Assembly (NCBI GenBank): GCA_019420425.1
Contig: JAHZHG010000013.1
Span: 4,311-17,628 of the forward strand
Source of the DNA: Clostridiales bacterium
GTDB taxonomy: Bacteria > Bacillota > Clostridia > Lachnospirales > Lachnospiraceae
Reading direction: 5' to 3'
Length of the DNA: 13,318 nt
Shown: positions 1-7,958 of the stretch, in pieces
Numbering within the stretch: position 1 is the stretch's first letter
How the letters are laid out: every line of letters starts with the position of its first letter
Notes under the pieces: model-generated
What the model saw: only the letters and a program-made list of their open reading frames with translations
Told to the model about the DNA's origin: nothing
The model's database searches: none
Position numbers and translations under genes: made by a program

Positions 1-1
1 C

Positions 2-523
2 TGGCAGTGGATATTGAACGGGGTTTACGGCTTCCTACCAAATATCCTGGTACAGCTGGGAATCTGTGATACGCCGCCCCAGTTTTTAACCCATAAGGTA
101 CTGACCTTCGCCGTGCTGGTATTTATCAATATCTGGTTCGGCGCGCCGATGATCATGGTGAATGTGCTGGCTGCGCTGCAGACGGTACCCCAGGATCAGT
201 ATGAGGCGGCAGAGATCGACGGGGCGAGAAGCTGGCAGTCGTTTTTGTACATTACGGTGCCGCACATCAAGGTGGTGATGGGCCTTCTGGTTGTCTTGAG
301 AACCGTATGGATTTTCAACAACTTTGACCTGATCTATCTGATTACCGGAGGCGGGCCGGCAGGCTCTACGCAGACGGTTCCCATATACGCCTACGACATG
401 GGATGGGGGACAAAGCTTTTGGGAAAATCTTCGGCGGTCACGGTACTGCTATTCTTATTCCTGATGCTGATCTGCATGGGATACTTTGCAGTAATTAATC
501 GCTGGGAAAAGGAGGATAAGTAA
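2..523 (+). CDS. CUT1 sugar ABC transporter permease, MalF-type (5' truncated)
   Basis: C-terminal 173 residues of an inner-membrane permease subunit of a carbohydrate ABC importer; the frame is open to the window edge, so the true start lies upstream. The visible part begins with the family's W-x-W-x-L-N-G-x-Y-G-F region. It then has hydrophobic membrane segments and the cytoplasmic EAA loop (EAAEIDGARSWQSF..., from about 203), which contacts the ATPase. After that comes the GGGPAGSTQT stretch typical of MalF/UgpA-like subunits. The stop codon abuts the ATG of the next gene with no gap, and that gene's AAAAGGAGG ribosome binding site lies inside this one, so the pair is translationally linked. 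The binding protein for this importer would lie upstream, outside the window. The substrate cannot be read from the permease. The TTG codon at 14 is internal, not a start. Confidence 0.93.
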   Translation, partial: WQWILNGVYGFLPNILVQLGICDTPPQFLTHKVLTFAVLVFINIWFGAPMIMVNVLAALQTVPQDQYEAAEIDGARSWQSFLYITVPHIKVVMGLLVVLRTVWIFNNFDLIYLITGGGPAGSTQTVPIYAYDMGWGTKLLGKSSAVTVLLFLFLMLICMGYFAVINRWEKEDK

Positions 524-1357
524 ATGAAGCACAAAGGCAGAAAAATCCAGAGTGTCGTTTGTCACACATATTTGATTATCCTCACTGTGATTGCAATATT
601 CCCGCTGGTTTGGATTATCCTTTCCTCCATCAAGGGAAAAGGTGAGCTGACGGGAAATCCTACGGGATTTCTGCCCAAGACCGTCACGCTGGAATATTTC
701 CGGCATGTGATTTTTGATCTGGGCTTTATCACCAATATCCGAAACAGTGTAATCATCGCACTGGTGACTACGCTGATTGCAATCGTCATTGCGTCGCTGG
801 CCGCGTACGGCATTGTCCGCTTTTTCCCCAAGGTGGGAGCGATTATGTCTAAGGTGCTGGTTACTACGTACATTTTCCCGCCCATTCTGCTGGCCATTCC
901 GTATTCCATCGTAATGGCAAAAATGGGGCTGGTAAATACGCGGATTGGCCTGATCATCGTGTATCTGTCGTTCAGCATTCCCTATGCGGTTTGGATGCTG
1001 GTGGGCTTTTTCAAAAGCGTTCCCATTGAGATCGAGGAATCGGGAAGAATCGATGGGGCGAATAAGATACAGGTGTTTTCCAAAATCGTGCTGCCGCTGG
1101 TGGCGCCGGGAATTGTATCCACTGCGATCTATACTTTTATCAATGCCTGGAATGAATTCCTGTACTCGTTGATTTTGATGAACGATACGTCAAAAATGAC
1201 GGTGGCCGTGGCCCTGCGTTCCCTGAACGGATCGGAGATCCTGGACTGGGGCGATATGATGGCGGCATCCGTAATTGTAGTTATTCCGTCAATTGTATTC
1301 TTCTGCCTGATCCAGAATAAGATTGCAGGCGGACTGGTAGAAGGATCAGTGAAATAA
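524..1357 (+). CDS. CUT1 sugar ABC transporter permease, MalG-type
   Basis: Second permease subunit (277 aa) of the same carbohydrate importer, of the usual MalG length. It has an N-terminal membrane helix at about residues 14-34. The periplasmic-side stretch G-E-L-T-G-N-P-T-G-F-L-P (about 40-51) and T-L-E-Y-F-R (about 55-60) is typical of MalG/AraQ-like subunits. Several membrane segments follow. The ATPase-contacting loop at about 171-191 reads EESGRIDGANK...IVLP, so the first residues are EES rather than EAA; the conserved Gly and the I-x-LP end are kept. It starts with ATG directly after the previous stop, preceded by AAAAGGAGG. No ATPase gene accompanies the pair, which is normal for CUT1 importers that share an MsmX/UgpC-type ATPase. 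Confidence 0.95.
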   Translation: MKHKGRKIQSVVCHTYLIILTVIAIFPLVWIILSSIKGKGELTGNPTGFLPKTVTLEYFRHVIFDLGFITNIRNSVIIALVTTLIAIVIASLAAYGIVRFFPKVGAIMSKVLVTTYIFPPILLAIPYSIVMAKMGLVNTRIGLIIVYLSFSIPYAVWMLVGFFKSVPIEIEESGRIDGANKIQVFSKIVLPLVAPGIVSTAIYTFINAWNEFLYSLILMNDTSKMTVAVALRSLNGSEILDWGDMMAASVIVVIPSIVFFCLIQNKIAGGLVEGSVK

Positions 1358-1436
1358 AGGCACACACATATGAACGATTATGCTGCTGGTCAAGGGATGA
1401 ATAGCGGCACAATTACCGATGAAGGGAGAAAGAAAA

Positions 1437-2540
1437 ATGGTAAATTATGGTGTTGTTGGTGCAGGATATTTTGGCGCTGAGCTGGCCAGAATCATGAAAC
1501 AAAATGAGGACGCGGCAATCACTGTGGTATATGATCCGGAAAACGGAGAGACGGTAGCAGAGGAGCTGGGCTGCGATGCGGCAAAGAGCCTGGAAGAGCT
1601 GGTATCCCGCGAGGACGTGGACTGTGTGATTGTGGCAACGCCGAATTATCTTCACAAGGAACCGGTGCTGGCGGCCGCCAGACACGGAAAAAATGTGTTC
1701 TGTGAGAAGCCGATCGCACTGAGCTATCAGGACTGCGACGAGATGGTACGTACCTGTGAGGAAAATCAGGTTACCTTTATGGCCGGCCATGTAATGAATT
1801 TCTTTAACGGTGTGCACCGGGCAAAGGAACTGATCAAGGAAGGCGTTATCGGAAAGGTGCTGTACTGCCATTCTGCGAGAAACGGCTGGGAGGATATTCA
1901 GCCCACCATATCCTGGAAGAAAATCCGGGAAAAATCCGGCGGACATCTGTATCATCACATCCACGAGCTGGACTGCGTACAGTTCATTATGGGTGGAATG
2001 CCGGAAACGGTATATATGAATGCAGACAATGTAGCGCATAACGGAGAGCAGTTCGGCGACGAGGACGATATGATTTTCATCAATATGAAGTTTTCGGATC
2101 ACCGTTATGCGGTTCTGGAATGGGGCTCTGCGTTCCACTGGCCGGAGCATTACCTGCTGATCCAGGGAACCAGAGGAGCCATTAAGCTGGATATGTTTGA
2201 CGCAGGCTGCACCCTGAAGGTAGACGGCAAGGAAGAGCACTTCCTGCTGCACGAGTCCCAGGAGGAGGATGACGACCGTACAAGAATTTACCATAGCACG
2301 GAGATGGATGGAGCCATCCAGTACGGCAAGCCGGGTAAAAAGCCGCCCATGTGGCTGCACGGCATCATGGTAAAGGAGATGCGGTACTTAAACGACATCA
2401 TGCACGGGATGGAGCCCAGCGACGAGTTCCGCCCGCTGCTGACCGGTGAAGCGGCCAGAGCGGCCATCGCAACGGCAGATGCGTGCACGAAGTCCCGCCT
2501 CGAGGGACGTGTGGTTAAGGTAAGCGAGATCATCGGCTAA
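1437..2540 (+). CDS. Gfo/Idh/MocA family NAD(P)-dependent sugar/polyol dehydrogenase
   Basis: A 367-aa cytoplasmic oxidoreductase, of the family's usual length. It has an N-terminal Rossmann fold with GAGYFG at about residues 8-13. The segment ending VIVATPNYLH (about 64-73) follows, and then the family hallmark CEKPIAL with the catalytic-site Lys in EKP at about 90-92. The second half is the alpha/beta substrate domain, with GGHLYHHIHELD at about 168-179; His176 and Asp179 fit the conserved H-x-x-D. The start at 1437 is preferred over the in-frame ATG at 1419: it gives the canonical MVNYGVVGAG beginning, and AGGGAG lies 8 bases upstream. It follows the permease by 79 bases with no terminator, so it is probably in the same operon and oxidises the imported sugar, amino sugar or inositol-like polyol. 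The exact substrate cannot be assigned from sequence. Confidence 0.93.
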   Translation: MVNYGVVGAGYFGAELARIMKQNEDAAITVVYDPENGETVAEELGCDAAKSLEELVSREDVDCVIVATPNYLHKEPVLAAARHGKNVFCEKPIALSYQDCDEMVRTCEENQVTFMAGHVMNFFNGVHRAKELIKEGVIGKVLYCHSARNGWEDIQPTISWKKIREKSGGHLYHHIHELDCVQFIMGGMPETVYMNADNVAHNGEQFGDEDDMIFINMKFSDHRYAVLEWGSAFHWPEHYLLIQGTRGAIKLDMFDAGCTLKVDGKEEHFLLHESQEEDDDRTRIYHSTEMDGAIQYGKPGKKPPMWLHGIMVKEMRYLNDIMHGMEPSDEFRPLLTGEAARAAIATADACTKSRLEGRVVKVSEIIG

Positions 2541-2676
2541 GGGACGCCTGACGGTCATTGCCTATGCTGGCTGCAGCAATGCGGCAGACAGCGCAGAGCA
2601 GGCGGCGATTACCAATGGAGATAAAGAGCAGATCGCCAGGTGCGGTGAGACGACGGATGAGGCGATAAGGAGCTGA
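2524..2676 (+). pseudogene. Start-less coding-like tract (possible gene remnant)
   Basis: Frame open from just after a stop at 2521-2523 to TGA at 2674-2676. From about 2542 it reads like protein (GRLTVIAYAGCSNAADSA..., ending TTDEAIRS) with codon use like the neighbours. There is no ATG, GTG or TTG start in frame and no ribosome binding site. It may be the 3' end of a decayed gene left after the dehydrogenase operon. It could also be chance in GC-rich sequence. I do not recognise the family. Confidence 0.25.
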
Positions 2677-2684
2677 TAAAAGGG

Positions 2685-2719
2685 AAAAGAGCTGTGCATG
2701 GGGTGCATGGCTCTTTTTT
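2685..2719 (+). terminator. Rho-independent terminator of the permease-dehydrogenase operon
   Basis: AGAGCTGTGCA (2688-2698) pairs with TGCATGGCTCT (2704-2714) as an 11-bp stem including two G-U pairs. The loop is TGGGG, followed by a run of six T starting at 2714. A run of A (2685-2687) extends the stem into the T tract. It lies 145 bases after the dehydrogenase stop and ends the upstream operon. Confidence 0.85.
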
Positions 2720-2799
2720 GGTTTCTTTCATAGGAAAGTGCGTCCTATGAAAGAAAGCCCTTCGGGCAAACGATGCGCAGCTGCGCGCGCGGAACCAAA
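2717..2799. repeat. Compact multi-hairpin intergenic element (REP/MITE-like candidate)
   Basis: Three nested inverted repeats sit inside short outer ends. The outer ends are TTTGG (2717-2721) and CCAAA (2795-2799). A perfect 14-bp stem TTTCTTTCATAGGA (2722-2735) pairs with 2743-2756 around a 7-base loop. GCCC (2757-2760) pairs with GGGC (2764-2767). GCGCAGCTGCGC (2775-2786) is a perfect 12-base palindrome. The outer ends overlap the T tract of the preceding terminator. The architecture suggests a folded RNA or a dispersed palindromic repeat; copies elsewhere in the genome cannot be seen from this window. Confidence 0.55.
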
Positions 2800-2844
2800 G
2801 CGGAAAGTCTGTAGTGCAGCGGCGAAAAATTGCTTAAGATGAGG

Positions 2845-2873
2845 TTTTCAGAAAAGACTTGAGGTGATATGAT
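2845..2873 (+). promoter_or_regulatory. Candidate sigma-A promoter for the exported-protein gene
   Basis: TTTTCA (2845-2850) as -35 (4 of 6 consensus bases), a 17-base spacer, then TATGAT (2868-2873) as -10 (5 of 6). It lies downstream of the terminator and about 50 bases before the start codon, in the only AT-rich part of this gap. Assigned by pattern only. Confidence 0.45.
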
Positions 2874-2921
2874 AGAAAAAAGAGAAAAATGATCTGAGGA
2901 GTCTGCGGGAGGTTTGTTTTG

Positions 2922-5852
2922 ATGAAAAGAGGGAGAAGAAAACGGTTTTGCTGCGCGCTGCTGGCCGCAGCTCTTGCAATGGCTGGGATTCCGGCGTCGG
3001 GCTGTACGGAGGCCTTTGCGGAGGAGCTGGAGGCTGTGGAAGACGCTGAAGCGCAGGGGCCGGCTGATGCAAGGGAGAACCCGGGGGAGGAGCTGGAGGC
3101 GGTAACGCTTGAAGACGGCGAGGAGTCGGCCATAGAAGCATATGAGGTGCTGACGGTCAGTACGGAGCAGCCCGCTCAGTTTATGACCTTTTACAAATAT
3201 GAGGGCAAATTTTATTTAACGGCGTCGGATATTGGCCGGCTGACCCGGTTTACTGCGGTTATGGATCCGCAGAGTATCCGGCTAAAGCAGGGAAAGCGTG
3301 AGATTACCATTGATCCCGCTGCCGGAACGATTGAGGAGGAATGGGGGATTTTTGCAGGCTGCCGCGCGGTGCCCTACGGCGCGTACTGGCTTTTGGAGGC
3401 GGTTCCCATGCTTACTTATCTGGGGGCGGAGTGCTCCTATGAGGATCAGGTGTTTAGCTGTGAAATGCCGATGTATACCCTGTGGGAAATCTGGGATAAC
3501 GAGTATTCGGCTTCCTTTATGAATGTGGAAACGATTTTTGGCAATGATCTGGAGGCGCGTATGCTGAATAATATCGTGATGGATGCGATATTTGGCTCGG
3601 GCATGAGCGGCCTGGGGCATCAGGGACAGGCGTATTTTAATGATGCGATGGATGCGGTCATGAAGGTGAATGTCCTGGATAGCGAAGCGGTTTATAAGGA
3701 GTACAGCCGCCTTGAGGCGCGGCGGGCGCAGGCGTGTTCTACGGAGGGGCTTGACGGGCAGCAGGAGGAGCTTGCCGAGCGTGCGCTTGTCGGGAACGCG
3801 TATGGAGGGCTGGAGAAGGGGATCACCGCGGCAAAGACGGGAAGCACGGTCCTGAACATGATGAAGAAGTATTTGAAAAAGCAGGGGGAGGGAGCGAGCT
3901 TTGAAGATGTCCTGGAGGGAGATGCGCTGATACCGACAGATGAGCTGATGAAGCTGGTTCCGGAGCTTAAGCTGGAGCTGGCAAAGACGATGCTTGACGT
4001 ACTCGTTACGGCAGAGGTGTATTGCAATTATGATGAGGAGATAAGGACGCTTCCGAAGCGGGTATTTGGCGCAGGGGCTCTGGAAAAGATTGGTTATAGC
4101 ACGGGAAACCGCGGGTATTCGGATTGGATGAACCAGTATTTGCGAAGGCTGGAGGACAGATATTCTGCCCAGGGACAGCTGACAATCGAGAAGGTGTCGG
4201 AAAAGGTGCTGGATATTTGCCTGGAAAAGGGAATGGATTATATTGCCCAGGCGTTTTCCGTGGGCGGCGGTCTGGAGCTGTTTAAGAAGAGCTGGGATAT
4301 TGGCGTGGGCGTTGTGAAAATTGTGCAGGAGGAGATTGTGGAGTCTGCGGCCGCTGAGTTAAAAGCCATGTTTATCAGCGAGCTGCAGGGAAATACGGCC
4401 AATATCCTGTGGTATGCGGTGAATACGGCAAAGGAGAGCGGCTTTGGGGACAGGGAACGAAATCAGCAGCTGTTGGATACGGCAAATATATATTATCGGG
4501 AGACGGTGGCGTTTTGCGAGAATATATTAAAGAATATCGGCCTGACGCAGAAGAATGAGGAGTATTTTTCCGCGGTGAAACGCGAAGCGGAGAAAAAGGT
4601 GTTTCAGTATAGTAACTGTCCGGCGTTTGCCGTGTCGGTCTATGCCGGGCTGGAGGATAATGTGCTGCGGGGAAAGGTGGACAGCGGGCAGCAGACGGCG
4701 GCAGACAGCGGCTATACGGCCTATGGATATGTTCTGGCCAGTGAAGGCAGCCTTTATTATATGCGGTTTACGCTGGAGTCCCTGAGCGGCAGAATGACGG
4801 TATTTTGCCCGCGGGAGGATGCAGAGGTTGAGCTGGTGAGACGTTGGCCGGACGGCCGGGAGGAGGTCGTAGACCGGATTACGGGAAACAACGCCATGGG
4901 ACTTTGCGGGACACAGATCATGTATTCCCGGCAGGCGGACGGCTCGGAGAAGATTCAGTGCATGGATACGCAGAGCGGAGCAAGGGGCAGCCTGGAGCGC
5001 GGGGTGATGCAGGGGGCCACCGGATCTGCGATTGCGTATTACGATAAGATAGACGGTGTGCTTTACGGATACGGAGCGGGCGGCGAGGAGTGCCGGTACA
5101 ATGCCGAATACGTGGGAATGGACGGCGATTACCTTTACCTGCAGGTCAATGACTGTGAGCCGTACTCCATTGGCGGCGGCGGGACCATGCAGATTGGGCG
5201 GCAGAATCTGCGGACGCTGGAAACCGAGACAGTGACGAGCATTCCGGAGATTTATTCGGAGAATATGGGGACAACGGTGTTGACCCAGTTTATGGCGGAC
5301 GGGGGAGATACCTATTATGGGCTTGTGCGCCTGACCGGCACGCAGGGCCTGTATACCGACGGAGTGATTTACCGGGTAAAGCAGGGGGAGAGCAGCCCGG
5401 AGGTGCTGGCGGAAAACACGACTTCCGAGTTTCAGCTGATGAAAAACGGAGGGAAAACCTATCTGCTCTATGACCTTTACGATACAGACGGCGTTTCCGC
5501 GCTTCTGGAGGTAGAGAGCAGGACGGTTGACGGCTCATTTTCCCAGAAGATATACCGGAGGGGGAGAGCCGTCTGGGATACGGACGGGATTTGCGCATAC
5601 CTGGATATGAGCGGAACCAAATATACCATTCTGACCAGCGAGGAGATTTACGGGCTGGGCTTTAGCGGATACATGAACGACTGCCGGATCAGCGATGTTT
5701 CTCTTCAGGAGGACGGGGCGTATGTCTATGTGTGCCGCGGAACGCAGGAGTACAACGGCACGGCGCCGGAGTTTTCCGCGGTTCATGTGGCGCTGGTCAG
5801 GAAAAACCTGGAGACAGGGGAGCTGACGGTGATTTACGAAGAAAAGCGATAA
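2922..5852 (+). CDS. Large exported protein of unknown function
   Basis: A 976-aa protein that I do not recognise as a named family. The N-terminus MKRGRRKR plus a hydrophobic core is an export signal. Cleavage after AFA (residue 33) is plausible; Cys28 in ASGC is a weak lipobox. An acidic linker follows (about 34-75) with EELEAV twice. Residues about 85-183 (KFYLTASDIGRL... then YWLLEAVPMLTYLGAE) resemble the copper-amine-oxidase N-terminal-like fold found in many Clostridia surface proteins. About 185-570 is mostly helical with no motif I can name. About 570-976 is beta-rich with recurring Tyr-rich strands (SLYYMRF, DYLYLQV, DTYYGLV, KTYLLYD), suggesting a propeller-like sensor or ligand domain. 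The ATG at 2922 is chosen over the adjacent TTG at 2919 because GGGAGG lies 9 bases upstream. It probably acts outside the membrane. The coding call is firm; the function is unknown. Confidence 0.88.
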   Translation: MKRGRRKRFCCALLAAALAMAGIPASGCTEAFAEELEAVEDAEAQGPADARENPGEELEAVTLEDGEESAIEAYEVLTVSTEQPAQFMTFYKYEGKFYLTASDIGRLTRFTAVMDPQSIRLKQGKREITIDPAAGTIEEEWGIFAGCRAVPYGAYWLLEAVPMLTYLGAECSYEDQVFSCEMPMYTLWEIWDNEYSASFMNVETIFGNDLEARMLNNIVMDAIFGSGMSGLGHQGQAYFNDAMDAVMKVNVLDSEAVYKEYSRLEARRAQACSTEGLDGQQEELAERALVGNAYGGLEKGITAAKTGSTVLNMMKKYLKKQGEGASFEDVLEGDALIPTDELMKLVPELKLELAKTMLDVLVTAEVYCNYDEEIRTLPKRVFGAGALEKIGYSTGNRGYSDWMNQYLRRLEDRYSAQGQLTIEKVSEKVLDICLEKGMDYIAQAFSVGGGLELFKKSWDIGVGVVKIVQEEIVESAAAELKAMFISELQGNTANILWYAVNTAKESGFGDRERNQQLLDTANIYYRETVAFCENILKNIGLTQKNEEYFSAVKREAEKKVFQYSNCPAFAVSVYAGLEDNVLRGKVDSGQQTAADSGYTAYGYVLASEGSLYYMRFTLESLSGRMTVFCPREDAEVELVRRWPDGREEVVDRITGNNAMGLCGTQIMYSRQADGSEKIQCMDTQSGARGSLERGVMQGATGSAIAYYDKIDGVLYGYGAGGEECRYNAEYVGMDGDYLYLQVNDCEPYSIGGGGTMQIGRQNLRTLETETVTSIPEIYSENMGTTVLTQFMADGGDTYYGLVRLTGTQGLYTDGVIYRVKQGESSPEVLAENTTSEFQLMKNGGKTYLLYDLYDTDGVSALLEVESRTVDGSFSQKIYRRGRAVWDTDGICAYLDMSGTKYTILTSEEIYGLGFSGYMNDCRISDVSLQEDGAYVYVCRGTQEYNGTAPEFSAVHVALVRKNLETGELTVIYEEKR

Positions 5853-5865
5853 AGGAGAAAAATAA

Positions 5866-6000
5866 ATGCAGTTATGGATTAAGCGGCGGGTATTTTCCTG
5901 GACAGATACGTATGTCATCGAGATTGACGACCCCGGGGATGAGCTGATGGGATTGATGCTGGTGATTGCCATAGACGCGGCGAACTGCACGCATGACTGA
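5866..6000 (+). pseudogene. LURP-one-related (LOR) protein remnant, 44 codons
   Basis: A small ORF with a good ribosome binding site (AAAGGAG at 5851-5857, overlapping the preceding stop) and an ATG at 5866. The product begins MQLWIKRRVFSWTDTYVIEI and continues DDPGDELMGLMLVIAIDAAN, ending CTHD. From recall of the family, this matches the C-terminal strand and final helix of LOR/DUF567 (YxjI-like) proteins, which are normally about 160 aa. The first residues also look like the usual LOR N-terminus (K-L-x-I-K-x-x-V-F-S-W). The simplest reading is an in-frame internal deletion that joined the two FSW-containing halves and removed the beta-barrel core. It lies 13 bases after the exported-protein gene and 14 before the helicase, so it is probably co-transcribed with both. 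It might still be translated as a short peptide. Confidence 0.6.
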
Positions 6001-6014
6001 GACAGAGGGAGACT

Positions 6015-7958
6015 ATGATACAGAAGAAACGATTGCTTCAATTTTATCTTACCCAGTATGAGCTGGAGGCGAAGAAAAAATCAGGGAAGGCCGCGCGCAT
6101 TCCCGATTTTGACGGACGGGTAAAGCGGCTGAACAAGGCGCTGGCCAGCGCGCGTCCGTCCAGGATAAATACGGCCATGCTGGAGGATTACCACCGGCAG
6201 ATCAAAAATATTGCCGCTTATGCTTGGCGCAAGCGGCGTGAGGACGTGATGAAGGACGTCAGGGAGGAGATGCTGCCCAAGCTGGTTCAGCTGGATTTAG
6301 GCCTGCTTCTTCCGGAGCAGCTGGACGGCATAAACGGTGAATTTATCGCCTTCCTCAGGCGGACGATGCCAGGGGCAATCTGCACGAAGTCCCTGTTCTC
6401 CCTTTATCCCATATACCGCCAGCATAAGATCAGGAGTAAGATCCTGGATCTGGTGCCTGCCCGTCCGGAGCTGGAGTTTCCGGAGACGCTGGAGATGAAG
6501 CGCCGGTTTATCCTGCACATCGGCCCCACAAACAGCGGAAAGACCTTCCAGTCCCTGGAACGGCTGAAAACGGCTTCCTGCGGCGTGTATTTAGGGCCGC
6601 TGCGCCTTCTCGCCCTGGAGGTATACGAGCGGATGAAGGAATTTGGCGTGCCCTGTACGATGCTGACCGGTCAGGAATGCATCGAGGAGGAGGGCAGCCG
6701 TATCACCGCCTCTACGGTGGAAATGGCAGATTATGACGGCATATACGACGTAGCTGTGATTGATGAGGCACAGATGATGGCCGATCCGGACCGGGGCCAT
6801 TCCTGGACCAGAGCTATCCTGGGCCTGAAAGCAAAGGAAATCCATGTCTGCGCCAGCCCCATTGCGGAAAATGTGCTGCTGCACCTGATCGGCCTGTGCG
6901 GGGATACTGCGGAGATCAGAAGGTATGAGCGAAAGACCGCCCTCGTCTGTGAGGACGAATCGTTTGACTTCCCGGAGGATGTCCGGGAGGGAGACGCCCT
7001 GATTGTATTTTCCAAAAAGTCTGTGCTGGATGTGGCCGGGAGACTGGAGGAGCAGGGTGTGCGCGCCAGCGTGATCTACGGCAGCCTGCCGCCGGAAATC
7101 CGCCGCCGGCAGATGCACCTGTTTACCAGCCGCCAGACAAAGGTGGTGGTGGCCACCGACGCCATTGGCATGGGGCTGAACCTGCCGGTGCGACGGATTG
7201 TATTTCTGCAGGCAGAAAAGTTTGACGGGATAAGCCGCAGGCCCCTTACCGTGCAGGAGGTCAGGCAGATTTCGGGACGTGCCGGCAGGTTCGGCATTTA
7301 CGACACCGGCTATATCAGTGCCATGGGCGAGGAGGAGCTGTCCGATATCCGGCAAAAGTATCAGGCAGAGGAAGCGCCGCTGGAGAAGGTAAACCTGGGA
7401 TTTCCGCAGATTCTTCTGGACATCGATGAGCCCCTGGATGCCCTGCTGAAGGTGTGGCGGTCCGTTGAGCCGTCCGCACCCTTTGAAAAGGAAAATGTGG
7501 ACGAGGCCCTGTTCCTGTATGAAAAGGCGAAAAAGCACAGAGAACAGATCGACGGCTTTGAAAATAAGTATACGCTTTACCGGATGATTACCTGTCCCAT
7601 CGATATCAAGGACTGGCGAGTGGTGTCCCTGTGGCTGGACTACTGCCAGACCTATTCCGCCGATGTTTCCCTGGAAAAACCCAGGCTGGATAAGCGGGAT
7701 CACGGCGGGCTGCTGAAATATGAGACGTATTACAAACAGCTGGATCTGTACTATCAGTTTTCCCACCGGATGGGCAAGGTGATCGACGAGGAATGGCTGA
7801 AGGAGGAACGGGAAAAGACAGAAGGGACGATTATGCGCTACCTGACCAAGGGCAAGCGGGAATACATCGCCCGGTGCCCGTACTGTGGAAAGCTGCTTCC
7901 CCTGGGCTTCCCATACCGGATATGTGACGAGTGCCACGGAAAGGCCGGCGAGGAATGA
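6015..7958 (+). CDS. Suv3-like DExH RNA helicase with C-terminal four-Cys motif
   Basis: A 647-aa cytoplasmic superfamily 2 helicase. A helical N-terminal region (1-160) precedes the motor. Walker A is GPTNSGKT (170-177), the form typical of mitochondrial Suv3 and its bacterial relatives. The motif II box is DEAQ (250-253). TDAIGMGLNLP (about 381-391) and QISGRAGR (428-435) are motifs V and VI. The region after the motor (about 440-620) is Suv3-like helical. The tail has CPYCG (621-625) and CDEC (637-640), a likely zinc-binding knuckle. ATG 6015 has GAGGGAG shortly upstream. The expected activity is ATP-driven unwinding or remodelling of RNA; the partner nuclease is unknown. Its TGA overlaps the ATG of the sensor kinase gene. 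The family is assigned with confidence, the cellular role is not. Confidence 0.92.
   Translation: MIQKKRLLQFYLTQYELEAKKKSGKAARIPDFDGRVKRLNKALASARPSRINTAMLEDYHRQIKNIAAYAWRKRREDVMKDVREEMLPKLVQLDLGLLLPEQLDGINGEFIAFLRRTMPGAICTKSLFSLYPIYRQHKIRSKILDLVPARPELEFPETLEMKRRFILHIGPTNSGKTFQSLERLKTASCGVYLGPLRLLALEVYERMKEFGVPCTMLTGQECIEEEGSRITASTVEMADYDGIYDVAVIDEAQMMADPDRGHSWTRAILGLKAKEIHVCASPIAENVLLHLIGLCGDTAEIRRYERKTALVCEDESFDFPEDVREGDALIVFSKKSVLDVAGRLEEQGVRASVIYGSLPPEIRRRQMHLFTSRQTKVVVATDAIGMGLNLPVRRIVFLQAEKFDGISRRPLTVQEVRQISGRAGRFGIYDTGYISAMGEEELSDIRQKYQAEEAPLEKVNLGFPQILLDIDEPLDALLKVWRSVEPSAPFEKENVDEALFLYEKAKKHREQIDGFENKYTLYRMITCPIDIKDWRVVSLWLDYCQTYSADVSLEKPRLDKRDHGGLLKYETYYKQLDLYYQFSHRMGKVIDEEWLKEEREKTEGTIMRYLTKGKREYIARCPYCGKLLPLGFPYRICDECHGKAGEE

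Noticed and set aside
1413..2360. Minus-strand open frame (315 codons) opposite the dehydrogenase gene
   Set aside because: The + strand carries a full Gfo/Idh/MocA protein; the antisense translation has no recognisable domain.
3021..3105. Near-identical GAGGAGCTGGAGGC copies in the exported-protein gene as a mobile or regulatory repeat
   Set aside because: They encode the repeated EELEAV of an acidic linker and are explained by local coding duplication and low complexity.
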